The notes beneath the pieces were generated by a model. That model had not been told where the DNA came from, made no database searches, and saw only the letters and a program-made list of their open reading frames with translations. Made by a program: the position numbers and the translations under genes. A stretch of DNA of 64,000 nt from Trema orientale (Eukaryota; Streptophyta; Magnoliopsida; Rosales; Cannabaceae), in the NCBI GenBank assembly GCA_002914845.1, contig JXTC01000027.1, positions 190,330-254,329 on the forward strand. Reading direction: 5' to 3'. Shown here piece after piece: positions 1 to 12,694 of the stretch; the first letter of the stretch is position 1, and each line of letters starts with the position of its first letter.

Positions 1-1137
1 AATGTTTGTGTTTCTCTCTTTATTACATCAAAACGAAAATGAGAAATTGGCTTGCTAAACCAATATTTTGCTCCCTCGGATGTAGACAAGGTATGTCAAC
101 TATGGCTACTTTATCCTATTGTATCAGTTATATACCTTCTAAGAAGAAAGAGATCTTTACCAATATGCCTAAATCAAAGTTGTTTAGAAATCATATTTAT
201 AACGACAATGATATTCGAAATTGAGATCTTAAATTTGATGCCCAACTTCTTGTAAAAGTACATTTTGATGAGTGGTCTTTTGGTAATTGTTTTCTTTATT
301 GAGTAATATATTCATTCCACTCGATCTTACAAGAATCCAATAATTTATTGAATTTTCCTATGTTGTGTTAAAAGCCTTGTGGAAAAAGAAAATAAAGGGG
401 AAAAAAAAGTCTCAATAAGAAAACTATAGTATAATAATATGGTCAAAACAAAAGGTATGCAGATTATAAGTCTAATTAAAAAAGAAAAAGGATTATTGCC
501 TCTTATTTATATTCTGTTCTACATTTTACCCAGAGTAGTATCAAATATAATAGTGCTTACTTAATTAGTCAAATATGATATAATTTTATATATAACATCA
601 TCAATTCTTCTGCTACTGGTGTTGCAGGTCTAAGCTTATATTTGTTTGCTTAAGTTTTTTAATTTTCTTGGAATAATTCTAACATATTGTGTAGATAGAA
701 GGATTTTGAAGAATAAGAAAAATCCACTTGTATATAAAATTATACGTATACTTTATCATGTTGTATCAATTGTATAACTTATATATAGTTTAAATGGGAC
801 ATATACTTTTAATTTTATCTTATATAGTTATATTTCATTGGAATTTAGTGATTTAATTTGCCATATCATAGTTATGATTTCCTTGGATATAATCTTATAT
901 ATATACATTATGAAATTTTTTTATCTAACAATTTCTTTGCAAAATTTTATTTAGGACTAAAAGTTGAAATTAAAAATTTATAATAACAATAAGGAGAGGA
1001 AGAAAGCGAATTATTTAGATTTATGCTATACATATGTATGCGTATTTTTCAAGTTCCTAATATTCTTGTCCAAATTTATGATTTGTAATTCTTAGTCTTA
1101 TAGTACACTCTTGAATTTTCGTCGTTCATCTTAGTTA
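1..1137. other. AT-rich intergenic sequence, no gene seen
   Basis: I see no supported gene here. The short open frames at the left edge have no recognisable domain and no splice or promoter context. The sequence is AT-rich with short A and T runs. Confidence 0.6.
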
Positions 1138-1149
1138 CTAAAATTTTCT

Positions 1150-2335
1150 TATTTTTAAGGTACTGACTATTCCCTTGAGTTTTACGGCGAAAAGAGATAG
1201 TTTAGTTTGGCATTTTACTACTTCTGGAGCGTATTCTGTTAAATCGGATTGTTGGCTAATTGAAGCTAGATTGGATAGAATCTCATACTCAAATTTAGTA
1301 GGCATACATAGTTGGAGGAGAAAATATTGGGGCTTAACTCTTCCTAGTAAAATTAAGATAAGCATTTAGTGAGCTTACCGTGACACCTTACCAATGGCAA
1401 TAGGTTTATTTCATAGGAAAGTGATCCCATCACCACATTGTAGCTTTCTATAATTGTGCACGGAAGTCTCTTACTCATGCCTTGATTCACTGTAGCTTTA
1501 TTAAGGAAATTTTGAGGATATCGAAATTTCAATCACCGTTTAATAAGATCTTTGCTATGATAATGGCCGATATTATCTCTTTATATTCTCAATTGCTGAG
1601 TTTGGAGGATTTTGATTTATTCCTCTGTTTATTATAGTGTATATTGAATGAAAGAAACAAAAGGTTACGTGAGTCGAAAACCAAAATACCGAGTATGATT
1701 ATAGAATGGTCTATACAGTACTTGGAGGAATATCGAAATACAAGCAGAAGAATGAAGAATGTACCTTGTTCACATGTTTTACGAAGGAGAGAAATATGAT
1801 GGATAACTCCTTCCAATGGCTGTTTTAAAATGAATGCTGATGCCGCCCTTAATGAATAAACACGTACTATTGGAATTGGTGCCATACTTCGAAATGATAA
1901 AAGGGAAGTAATGGCTACATGGCAAAGCAGCTTGATGGCCTTCTTTTACCAAAACATGCTAAGGCTAAGGGAATTGGGATGTCACTCTTATGGGCAAGAG
2001 ATATTAGTTTCAATCTACAGACATTGGAATCAGATGCACTGGTTGTAGTTCAAACTCTCAACAATGGAGTGGGTTACCTTTTTGGATTTGGGAATCTATA
2101 GCTAGATATCATAAGTTTATTCTCTCAATTTCCTGGTATCAAAGTAAAACATGTCTTTTGCGAAGCTGATGAAGCTGCATATAAGTTGGCTAAATTGGCA
2201 CTTTGAGTGACCGATGAATTCGTTTGGTTAGAGGAAACCCTATTCCAATTGAATCTATTATTACAGAGGATATCTATATTCCATACTAGACAATCTATCA
2301 TATTCCTGACATTTCGAAATTGCTGAGGTAATTAC
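1150..2335 (+). mobile_element. LINE (non-LTR retrotransposon) 3' half, degenerate
   Basis: Conceptual translation across stops and frameshifts resembles the C-terminal half of plant L1-type LINE ORF2. Around 1175-1450 it reads like the zinc-binding region that follows reverse transcriptase, with WHFTTSGAYSVKS, then LPSKIKIS and a later LFHRKVIPSPHC. Around 1795-2230 it resembles the RNase H-like domain of plant LINEs (RVT_3 type): WITPSNGCFKMNADAA, GIGAILRND, LESDALVVVQTLN and a final HVFCEADEAAYKLAKLAL. Several in-frame stops show that it is dead. The reverse transcriptase core itself is not in the window. Domain identity is from recalled family patterns; the boundaries are approximate. Confidence 0.75.
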
Positions 2336-2520
2336 TTTTCGTCACTTATTTGTTTTTGTATATATTGAACAATAATGTATGCAAAGGATGTCTATAAACT
2401 ACCTATTTAGTTTATTTACATGTTATTATATTCATACTATTACATTATCATTAATTAATTTGCCATATTTATATACATTGTTGAAAATACATTATTATAT
2501 ATCGTTGGTGTTGTGGAATA

Positions 2521-3857
2521 TGTTGACATATGTGGCTTTCATCTTACCTTATTTTGATAATAACAAACATATGATTTAGTTGCTAATGATTGACTTGAGT
2601 TTGTAGCTATAAAGTTGAAATAGAATCCGATTATCTCAAGAAATCAAGTCTTCAAGAATAAACCATTATTGGGAAACTCAAAGAGCTTGAAAATGGACAT
2701 CAAGAATCAAGAATCAAGACTCAAGACATGTCAATAGGTTTTTTATTTTACTTATAGTCTTATATTTGATTTATTACAATGCACATAAATTCTCTTTAAA
2801 ATAGCTCATATTTTCTTCAAAAGAATTTTCTAAAGACATTTTCAAACTCAGTCTAAGGCTAAATTAATTATGCGTTTAAATATTTGAAAATTTCGTCTCA
2901 AGTATTTTTTTTTAGCCAAAAACGTTTTTCTTGTATTAAAAATAATTAGAAAAATGAATTTCAAAATATTGACCAAAATAGAACCAAGAAAACCAATCAA
3001 TGGCTTCTGGTCTCAAAATTGTCGACTACTGGTGGTCGACTACTTTTCCTTGGCCATTTGATTTGGAGCTGAAACGTCACTTTCAGACTCCAACGATTAG
3101 TAAAAATGGTTGACCACGTTTCTGACAGACAGCTAGTAATGGTCGAATACGGCTAGTTTTTGAAGACAGCTTTAAATTGAGCCAAGTTTGACGACTTAGG
3201 AAACAAGAATACGAACCTACATTGATACCCAATCAGTTTCTAAGTGCAAAAGCTCTTTTTTACTCAACTTTAACTTTCAAATATATTTGAGCCATTCTTA
3301 GAGCATTATTTGTGCATTGTTCTCAAATCACCTAAGCCTATCTTATATTATTTCTTTGTGAGGTGATCCTTTGAGTGAGTATTCACTTGTATTTTCATAA
3401 AATCATTGTTGAGAGGTGAGGTTGGCACCGGAGTCATAAATAACCCGGTATAGGTGAGGTTGATACTGGATCCTAAACAATCCGTAGTTAGGCCTAATAG
3501 AGCCAGATTCAAGACTATTATAAAGGCGCGAGTGTGCCTAAGAAGAAATCACTTCGGTTGTACTAGGGTCGGTCAAGCCCATAATCTTGATCCGATAGTG
3601 GAAAGCTCGAAGCAAGTTGCGGAGGACCAGGGACGTAGGCAAACTGTCGTGTTTGTTGAACCTCGTAAAAATAACATTTACAATCTCTCTATGTCTATCT
3701 CATTAATTTATTTACTTTGAGATTGTGCTTGTTTATTTGCTATTTTTACTTGCTTTATTCATTATTTGCACGTCCTAAGTGTTTTATTCAAAAAGTTTAT
3801 AAAAGTTTTTAAAACCCAATTCACCTCCCTCTTGGGTTAGCTAGTCTTAGGATAACA
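2521..3857 (+). mobile_element. Solo LTR, Ty1/copia (SIRE/Maximus-like)
   Basis: The block starts TGTTGAC, ends GGATAACA and is flanked by gaata (2516-2520) and aaata (3858-3862), a 4-of-5 match to a 5-bp target duplication. Near the end, at about 3810-3845, is the stretch around CACCTCCCTCTTGGGTTAGC, which I associate with the 3' end of SIRE/Maximus-type copia LTRs, and near the start the TTGATAATAACAAACA stretch typical of the same group. No internal pol region or second LTR is seen next to it, so I call it a solo LTR of about 1.34 kb. The lineage name is from memory. Confidence 0.6.
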
Positions 3858-3862
3858 AAATA

Positions 3863-4870
3863 AACTTATTTCTTCTATTAATAAATTTGAGAGGAATAAT
3901 TTATATTACTTACTTTGAAGTTGAATGTTTATCCATGGAATACTTCATATTCAATTGAAAATGTTAACTATGACAAGAAAATTTTAATACATATGTTTGC
4001 TGTGTTTTGGATTTAGTGTCAACCCCTTAGTATTATGCTCATTTATTTCCTAATGAGATTATCCATTTCCTTGTTTTATTTAGTTTCTTTTACCCACATT
4101 AAGAATTTAAGTTTGAGATCATTTTCTTTATTTCGGAGTCTACTATTTTGTTTTGGATAAATCTTCTTTGTACACTAATTAGCTTTTTTACTGTTCCATT
4201 TTTCCAATATCTAACTGTGACCTTTTTATTTATGACTTTTATCGAATCACAAGGCCAAAGGAACATCGTTTATTTTGTCTGATTTTCTACATCTATCTTA
4301 TTATAAATTTAGATCTTTGTTCTTTTATCACGACATCATGATATGAGAAGAATAAATTAAACGTATAATAAAATAATTAATTATGAAGACTCCTTTGGGG
4401 ACTGTAGATCTCTCCCTTCGGTAGGATACTATAACTTACATACACATGGTAAGCAAAGGACACATTGGCAACCATAAACATTTCAAGAATGATGATCATA
4501 GCAAATTCATAAGCCTACTAGCTACATGATGGTTGGTAATCCTACCGATTAAGGATGTTGGCCGAAAATATCCAATTATTGGAGTTAGGTGTATTGACAG
4601 TTTGTTTACTGATGAATGCATTTAGCTTTTTTTTTTTTTTTTTTTTTTTTTNGAAATGCAAAGAACAGGAAACATTCATGGTACTATTTGTTTTTTTTTT
4701 TTTTTTTCTTGCATCGTAGTCAATTTGTTTACTTATGGATTGGCTAGGATAACTTTAGAAGTGGAGAATTGGCTTTTCTATTGGAAAACTTTTCTCTTCT
4801 AATTCAATGTGTTATTGTAGAGATTTTTTGCATTATAATAATAGATTTGTTGTAAAAAAAATAATCGATT
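3863..4870. other. AT-rich spacer with poly-T tracts and one ambiguous base
   Basis: No gene is supported. Two long T runs lie near 4627-4651 and 4690-4707. The first ends in an N at 4652, the only ambiguous base I noticed, so the run length there is uncertain. Confidence 0.6.
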
Positions 4871-4876
4871 ACAAAA

Positions 4877-5412
4877 GGGTTAATGTCACAAATATATGGT
4901 CTCTGAACTATCCAACTTATAGTAATTTGGTCCTCAAAATTTTAATTGTATCAATTAAGTATATGATTTTCTAATTTATAGCAATGTGGTTCCTGAATTT
5001 TCAAAATTATTACTTATTATTAAATTTATTAACAAAAAATACACGTAAAGAACACGTTGTGATATCTTAAAGTGTATTTGAAAGACAATTTAGAAATTTC
5101 AATCACAAAAATGAACAACTACACAAAATTTTTTTTTAAATTTACAATTCCAAAAACCTTAAAAAATATAAATAGTACATCTTTTTTTTCTTTTCAAATC
5201 CGTTTATTGTTACTTTCCATCAAATACACTTTCTTAAAGGCTATAAAAGTGATGTGTACATTTTTGGACAGAAATTTAATAATAAATTACAATTTAAATA
5301 ATTTAAGAACTAAATTACTTCAAATCAAAAAAACTTAATTGCTATAATTGATATTTCAAGAATCAAATAGCAGCAAGTTAGATGGTTTAGGGTTAGGGAC
5401 CGTTTGTGCCGT
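4877..5412. mobile_element. Foldback-type MITE just upstream of ATG6
   Basis: The two ends are long imperfect inverted repeats. The left end (about 4885-5000: CACAAATATATGGTCTC, CCAACTTATAGTAATTTGG, TATCAATTAAG) matches the reverse complement of the right end (about 5310-5412: CTTAATTGCTATAATTGA, AGCAAGTTAGATGG, GGACCGTTTGTGCC). Such long terminal inverted repeats without coding capacity suggest a Mutator-like or foldback MITE. I could not define a target duplication. Confidence 0.5.
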
Positions 5413-5609
5413 TTAATCAAAATAAACGAAAATATAACTGAATATATTATAATATACAAGTAACAGCTAGAAAAACCCACCTCTGCCGAAACAAATATTA
5501 TAATTTTTGTTTATTTGGTAGAGAGAGAGATTGTGAGATAGAAGCAAACGAAGGCAAGAAAGGGTAGTGATTTTGGGTTTGGTTGGAAAGAGGAAGAAGG
5601 TGTGGTGTG

Positions 5610-8600
5610 ATGAGTGAAAAGAGTCGGAGCTTTCCGGTGGATCCGAATCTACCGAGATGGGCTTGCCAGAACTGTCGTCAGCCTCTCTGCATCGTCGGAG
5701 TCGATCCCTACGCCGAAAAGTTCTTCAACGACTCCTCCTCCACCTCTCGTTCTGGTCACCACTTCTTAACCCATTATTTATTTTGCATCCTTTACTTCAA
5801 AGATCGATGCTTTTTCAGCTTTATCTATAGGGTTATTATGGATTTCGAACTCCTTGGAATCAATCCATGGATTTTTGTTTTTGTGGGTTTTGCTTTAATT
5901 ACGTGAATTTGTAGCTAATTTTAATGATTTTGTTGGAAAATTTTGACTTTTTAATTTTTTTGGGGTCATATTTTCCAATAATATTATCTATTTCGTTGAA
6001 ACTTGTTTTGGGCGTAATTGTTGCATACTTGGCACATAATTGACTCTGTGGTATATATTATTGGGATGATCATACGGGGAGAACAATTTGAGCTCTAAGT
6101 TTATGTGGGGTTAAGGTCTGTTGATATTCCATTGTAGTAATATCCGGTCAAGTAAAAAGGGGCAGTCTTAGAATACGAACGGTGCTGAAAGTATTGTATT
6201 TTGGATGCTTTGCAGCTCAGTGAGTCATTTGGTTTGGCGTTAAACTTGTGCAGCTATGCAGGGCTCATCAGTGCATGGGGCGAGTAGTGTGTTAGCTTCA
6301 ACACGAATGGACCATTCTTTTGTTGTACTACCGCCAAGACCTCAGGCACAAGGAGCCCCTCCCCGTCCTCGTGGCGGAGCTGTCCCATCTGACATAGGCC
6401 AGCCAGGAAAGGCAATGGATGAGTCCTTTGTAGTTGTGTATAAGTCTGAGTCCTCTTCCGATGCAGGTGGTAACCATGTACCGGTACCCGATGGAGGAAC
6501 CAATGGTTCTTTGCAACCAAACAATTTTGGGTTTAACTCCACTATAACTGTCTTGAAACGTGCATTTGAAATTGCCACCACCCAGACGCAAGTACGCCTA
6601 GAATGATCTTTTTGTCTTTGGTTTAAGTAATCTTAAGTGTTGTTTATAAACTTTGTTTCTGGGTCAATGACGAATATTCATTTGTATGCTTCTGTTAACA
6701 TATTCAGGTTGAGCAACCTTTATGTCTTGATTGCATGAGAGTTCTATCTGATAAACTTGATAAGGAAGTTGAAGATGTAAATAGAGACATTGAAGCATAT
6801 ATGGCCTGTCTTAAGCGCTTGGAGGGGGAGCCTCGAGATGTTCTTATTGAAGCAGATTTTCTTAAAGAGAAATTGAAGGTACTTGCATAAATTCATTCTT
6901 GACTGCTGCTTTTCTTCTTCATGTTGGAGATTGATGACAACATCAGTGTGGAACTGTGGAAGAACACTAAAGTGTTGTCTGGTAAAAATGGTGTGATTAA
7001 TAGATAACATGAAACTTCTACAGGGAAATGGTGAATTTAGGAATTTGCATCACCTGTGGGAAGCCCTGATACTTGGCCAAATTTATACCTCATGACATAT
7101 CTGGGCTATTTTTCTTTTTTGATTGTCGTACTCTCGGAGATGCAGTCTGTGCTAATGGTATCTAGAATAGATGGCATTTATTTTGTTAATTTTATATTAG
7201 TCACAACAGTAACAGTTTCTTTTCTTTCCTTTGGGGAAGTAAGGGAAGGTGTCTCATGGAGTATGAGATTTACTTTGCGTTCTAGAGCACACAATTACAT
7301 AAATAAAAAAGTTGACTAAAAGTGCCAATCTGTAGGCTGGAAATCTAATTTTGCTAGTTATTTATATGTCTTTTAACTTTTCATATTACAAATCTCATTG
7401 TGTTGTTAAAGGAATTTAGGTTTCAAGACATGATAATTGTTCATGTGCAATCCTGCTATAATGTATTTATTCGAGTCTTTCTTTTTTTTGTTTGGGTGTG
7501 TGTTACATATAAAACGGGTCTGTTGAATAAATTTTGGCTTAGTTCGTATATAGATTTTGTAAAAGGGGTCCAAATGCTCATTAGATCATCTTTGGATGGT
7601 ATCTAAGATTGAGGAAGAAGCGAGAAAACTTGAAGCAGCTATTGAAGAAACAGGGAAACAGAATGCAGATGTAAGTGCTGAACTGGAGGAACTTGAGCTA
7701 AAATCAAGCAGATTTAAGGAATTGGAGGAGCGGTAATTCTCTTCTCCTTATATCTTTCATTTGTTTTTATGGGTACACTTCTGAGTGAGTAAAGTAATAC
7801 CATCCATTACTCTGTCTAGTAGAACATTGTTGTTTTTCTTTTCCTATGTTGAAATCATATTATATACATTTTATAACTTTGAATAGCATAATGTATTGCA
7901 GGTACTGGCATGAGTTTAATAATTTCCAATATCAATTAATGTCCCATCAGGTCTGTATTTCCAATTAATGTCCCATCAGGTCTGTATTTCGGTGCTCTTT
8001 ACTTTATATTTTTCTTCTACCTTCACTGCTGTGCAACTCTAGTAGTTTGTTACTGTGTCTTCAGCTCTGTTAGAACTTTGTGTGCTTTTTATGGTCTTGG
8101 GTAAGCAAATTTGTGAAATCTAATGAGCTTGTTAGTAGAAGTAGAAAAGGATGAATCTTGCCTAAAATTTATGGGCTTTTAACTGTTTTATAGAATTCAA
8201 TTGCTTTATGTGGTACTCTTACGGTTGTAGCTTCACTAGTTGGTTGTTATCCCATCTTCCCCTGTATGCATGATAAATCTCTGTATACCTTTCTTGGAAC
8301 AAAATTTAAGCTAGCTGCAAGAAATCTTGTTTTTCTCATGTCCTTTGCTAGTGATTTTTGAGTCTGAGCATCATTTTTATGTTAACAGGAAGAGAGAGAT
8401 GCAATTCTAGCCAAGATAGAAGTTTCACAAGCACATTTGGACTTGTTGAAAAAAACTAATGTGTTAAATGATTCCTTTCCTATTGGGCATGATGGAGAAT
8501 TTGGAACAATTAACAATTTCCGACTTGGACGACTTCCTAAAATTCCGGTGAGAAAGCTAAGCACAATGCTTCTCTACGAATCGTGAAAGAACCAGTTTTT

Positions 8601-10386
8601 TTTTTCGAACTTTTCTTTATCTATAGTAGCTGTGCATATCATGATACTCTCCCCCTTATTCTTTCTATACATCCATGTTGTATTTTCCTAAAAGATATAA
8701 CCCAATTAGGCCTTTGTCTTTGTTTTTTCAAGTGCCAAAGAAGAAATGATTGTGTGTTTGTGTCAACTTGACAAATAGTAGCACGTTTCTAGATTAAATT
8801 TTTATGTTGAATTATGAATGTCAGTGATTACTTATGAGATACTAATTTTATATTTCAATAAGCTGGTATACTCAGTGCTGCTTGTTTCATAGGTTTATAC
8901 TGAACTTTTCAAGCTAGAATTTGATGGCATTGTCACTTTTCTCTTCTCTTCACTCATATATTTGTCGAAAGAAGCTATTTCCAATCCATCATGCCTTTTC
9001 TTTAACAATTTTATGATAAGGCAGATACAATGTTTTCCTTGTTGTCAAAACATTTGGGCAAAAATAATGATACGAAGATTAGGCTCTGATACAACGTTTA
9101 TAATGTTGTCAAAAATTTAGGTCGAGTGGGATGAGATAAATGCAGCCTGGGGCCAAGCTTGCCTCCTCCTCCATACCATGTGTCAATATTTCCGGCCAAA
9201 GTTTCAGTATCCTTTTTCAATTTAAGTCTTTATTTTTTTTAAGCTGCAATGAAACGAGTTCTCTTTGCCCCTTTCTATTTTGTGGTTAAAATGTCCTTAA
9301 TTTATATGTCTTCTAGATCTCGAATAAAGATAATTCCTATGGGCAGCTATCCTCGAATCGTAGACAGCAACAACAGTACTTATGATTTGTAAGTGTAGGG
9401 TATAAATTTTTTCTAATTTTTCTATATCTCCACCATTTAATTTGTGGGAAAGATCTATGGTTTTTACTTTTTGATAGGACCAACATAAGAATAATGCTGT
9501 GTATATGGTTGATATGCCACAAATATGTTGTGGTTAATGCTCATATTATAACATTTTTACTACGTTTCTATTGTGTAAATAGTGGATCTATTGTTTTATT
9601 TATTTGATAAAAAGAAAAAGCTGATCAATTGGAGAACATTGCTGGGAAACTCCTAAATTGGTGTTTTTGGCTTTTGCAATGCATGTTTTAATAAGGTTTG
9701 GTCCTGTTAACTTGTTTTGGAGCACTCGCTATGACAAAGCAATGACGACGTACTTGACATACCTCAAGGAATTTGCTGAGTTTGCCTACCTGAAGGATCA
9801 AGAAAACAACATACCTCCTGAAAAATGTTTCAAATTGCCTTACAAGTAAGTTTGGTTGTATCCAATACATGGTAATATATACGTTTCAAAGCATTTACCT
9901 TTCATTGATATATTATCCTTTCAAAATGAAGCGAAAGTTTATACAAGAATACGTAGCTTGCTTTCCATGATTTTCAGTGTTTCCCATGGAAATTTTCAAC
10001 TAGGCATAGTTCTGAGTGGAAAGAAAGATTTGTTTGGTCATAGCAATCGTCAGTGTGTATCTATGATAAAGTGACAGCTTCTTTCATGATTCATAGTTTA
10101 TATGACTACTGCATCTGCAATGGACTGAATTTACAGGATAGATGTTGACAAAGTCGAAAGCTACTCTATCACGCAAAGCTTCAACAAGCAGGAGAACTGG
10201 ACGAAAGCTCTAAAGTACACCCTTTGCAACTTGAAATGGGCTCTCTATTGGTTTGTTGGGAATACAAACTTCCAGCCTCTTTCTGCAATGGTGTCTTCTC
10301 ATGCTGAAGTCCCTGCTGTAGGCTCTTTGTATGCAAAACGTGGCACCGACTCCAAATCCGCCTTTCGCAGCTCCCCAAACATGTGA
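5610..10386 (+). CDS. ATG6: ATG6 / Beclin-1 autophagy protein (10 exons, 514 aa)
   Basis: Plant orthologue of Beclin-1/Vps30, the scaffold subunit of class III PI3-kinase complexes acting with VPS34 and VPS15 in autophagosome formation and vacuolar sorting. Coding exons read as 5610-5754, 6254-6591, 6708-6878, 7608-7732, 7902-7950, 8389-8547, 9121-9206, 9317-9388, 9696-9845 and 10137-10386; all introns are GT-AG and phases join without a stop. The N-terminus carries CQNC (residues 19-22) and CLDC (167-170), the paired CxxC motifs of the family. Residues about 162-300 are a charged coiled coil ([40 protein letters not shown]). Residues from about 325 form the conserved C-terminal domain ([50 protein letters not shown]). 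Length is close to Arabidopsis ATG6 (about 517 aa). The start at 5610 is chosen over an in-frame ATG at 5583 because homologues begin near the [11 protein letters not shown] stretch. A duplicated splice donor lies in intron 5. Confidence 0.95.
7933..7990 (+). repeat. Perfect 29-bp tandem duplication spanning the exon 5 donor of ATG6
   Basis: Two adjacent identical 29-bp units occupy 7933-7961 and 7962-7990. Each contains the end of exon 5 (TCCCATCAG) followed by the donor GTCTGT, so the same 5' splice site is present twice, at 7951 and 7980. Confidence 0.95.
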
Positions 10387-11284
10387 TTTGTACCATCAAA
10401 ATATACTTTACATACCAACATGTACATGTTAGGCTTTTGCATTTGAAGATAAATTAGATTTTTTACTATAATACTTACTGATTTGAAGCATGTAAATTGG
10501 GAATAAATTATTGCTTTTTGCTTCGCAGCTACTTAGATTTCATAATATCTTAAACTGTAAAATCCTGCTCCAATGTATGTCATGATGCTCAAAGAGCGCC
10601 GATGACAAAGAAAACCTCTATTTCGTGAAGATATGGTTTGATTTATAGTTCAGATTTCTGGTACTAGTCCAAGTATTATAAATTCTCCGTTGATTATCAC
10701 AGAAATAGTACGAGCGAATTTTGATGTCGTTTCTCCTTGTTTATGTCGTTTCTAGGTTAATGTTTTCTAAAAAGCGTACTTTGTAAAATCTGCTGACTGA
10801 TTTGGTTTCAAATTTCCAATTATGCAAAGCCATAGCCGGGAATCTCAAAAGTATCACTACCTATCAAATGAGGATTTAGTAACTCTGTAGTCCAGCATAA
10901 TTTGAATGCAACCTCAACTAAACAAGTCTCTCAAGCTCTCTCTACTCTCTATATGGTATGTACATACACCCTTAGAGATGCTGACGAAAAGCTCCAACCC
11001 TTACTTCTTCCCCACAAAACAAGCTCATGGGAAGTGTGAGAGGGTACTTAGTGTTTCCCAACACGGATTAAACTACTTAATTGCCCCTATAGTCAGACTA
11101 ATATCCTCCTTAAATGGCGAATCAATTAACAGACTATTAAGTATTAACTAAACTAAAAACTTTGGTTAAAGGAGAATGCGTGACAACCTCTTTCAACATA
11201 TTCAACCACGGAAAACAAACAGCAAATTCGTTTCAGTTGATGACTCATGAAACTCGCATGCAAGAGCCAAAGAAATTAGCTGTG
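10387..11284. other. ATG6 3' region and LTP upstream region
   Basis: This stretch holds the presumed 3' untranslated region of ATG6 followed by the upstream region of the lipid transfer gene. The open frame at 10906-11151 has no recognisable feature. A CATGCA element (RY-like) lies near 11258, close upstream of the LTP TATA box; its function is not known. Confidence 0.5.
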
Positions 11285-11296
11285 TATTATAAATAG
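11285..11296 (+). promoter_or_regulatory. TATA box of the lipid transfer protein gene
   Basis: TATTATAAATAG lies 81 bp before the ATG at 11377, a normal plant spacing for a TATA box and short leader. Transcription would start near 11320. Confidence 0.7.
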
Positions 11297-11376
11297 GTCC
11301 TTTACCACAACCAATTTCGTCAAACGACAAACATTCATATCAAATTTGTTCATTTCTTTCTCTCAGCCTAGCCACA

Positions 11377-12122
11377 ATGCTTCGCCAGACTGTCCAAGTA
11401 CTAATGTTATCCGCCATAATCTTACTCCTTTCGAGTTCTGCCATCCTGACGGGAGCTCAACCTAATATGGTACTTACACCAGCGGCCCCCAGCCAGCCTG
11501 ACCAACCTTCATGCAACAAAGTCGTGAACGAGTTGTCTCCGTGCCTCCCCTATGTGAGAGGTAGAGAAGACAAGCCGTCCAAGTCTTGTTGCGACGGCGC
11601 CAAGCAACTAAACGATGAAGCTAAGTCCAAACAAGACAAGCAGGCTGCTTGTGAGTGCATTAAGAAAGTTCTCAACACGCTGCCAGACGTCGATACTAGT
11701 CGAATTTCAAGTCTCCCCAAGGAATGTGGAATTTCCTTCAATTTGCCCCCCATCGATCGCAACTTCGACTGCTCTACGTAATACTAATTATTTCTTTCAC
11801 ATCATCATAATTGCATACTATATGCCAATTTGATCTCTTAAAGGGGAAAAAAAAAAAAATCATCGCAGTTAAATTTTTTTAATCAAAAAATAACTGTGAA
11901 AAAGTGGTTGAATTCTGTGCTAATCATTTCTGAAATGTTTTAGATTCCAAATGTTACATTTTAGGAATTAGGATAGTGCATGATATCTAATCAAAAGTAG
12001 GTTATATGTAGCTAAAGTTCTCTTAGAATCAAACGAGACTAGCCCTGTAGCTCTCTAGTCGTTCTTAATATGTACTGATCTGTTTTGTTTTGACATGCAG
12101 GATTTCGTTAATGCTGGTTTGA
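11377..12122 (+). CDS. Type-I non-specific lipid transfer protein (nsLTP)
   Basis: A small secreted protein expected to bind acyl lipids in the cell wall or cuticle. Residues 1-27 form a hydrophobic signal peptide (VLMLSAIILLLSSSAIL) ending near TGAQ. The eight-cysteine motif is complete: C46-X9-C56-X14-C71C72-X19-C92-X1-C94-X22-C117-X14-C132, which is type-I spacing. Between signal peptide and first cysteine lies a Pro-rich stretch of about 18 residues (QPNMVLTPAAPSQPDQPS), longer than in classical LTP1. Read without splicing, the frame stops at 11779-11781 (134 aa). I prefer an intron at 11778-12100, because type-I LTP genes commonly have one intron just before the stop, the donor GTAATA lies exactly at the stop and the acceptor follows a T-rich tract. 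Splicing gives exons 11377-11777 and 12101-12122, ending STISLMLV (140 aa). Which C-terminus is used is not settled. Confidence 0.88.
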
Positions 12123-12690
12123 TATCTACGTAATGAGATAGGAGAAGAGTTCTGTTAAGTCCAAAAATATTGTACCAGATTATAAGATCACGTGCATAGA
12201 ATAAATTGTGGCCAGGGCCATGTATTAACTGATCAGCCATTAGTTTTATGAATAATATTAATAATGTCTCCTTTTGTGTGGGAAACGTTTATCTTAATCA
12301 ATGAAATTATGTTGATGTAATTCGAGTTTTATTCCTATATGTCGGGGTCTTTGAATATACTGGAAACATCTTATTATGAAATTAAGGAAATAATTAAACT
12401 GAGTTTTAGGTCTAAGACATATAGTTTCTCTCAATTGATCCTTTTAATTAAAGGGTTAAAAATCATAAATTAGACATATAAAAACATATATACATATACA
12501 TACACAACGATCTCTGCTGACCCCCTTAAAAGAAAACACATAAACAGTCTTCCATAACATGAATAAGTGATGCTAATCAGTTAATAACAAAAATACAAGG
12601 TGATAATCTTTTTAAGACAAAAAAGAAAAAAAAAAAACCATAATAATCTTGGATAAATTAAGAACACTATACTTCCGAAATTACTGGAGC
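12123..12690. other. LTP 3' region and AT-rich spacer
   Basis: This contains the presumed 3' untranslated region of the lipid transfer gene and AT-rich sequence. I see no other gene. Confidence 0.5.
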
Positions 12691-12694
12691 ATAA

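Noticed and set aside
6254-6591. Long minus-strand frames in ATG6 exon 2
   Set aside because: They are antisense shadows of a conserved coding exon and have no similarity of their own.
9040-9110. Possible retroelement primer-binding site (GGCTCTGATACAAC)
   Set aside because: It resembles the reverse of a copia junction, but no LTR was found on either side; it lies in ATG6 intron 6.
11550-11833. Other frames over the lipid transfer gene
   Set aside because: Shadows of the real coding frame, lacking its cysteine motif.
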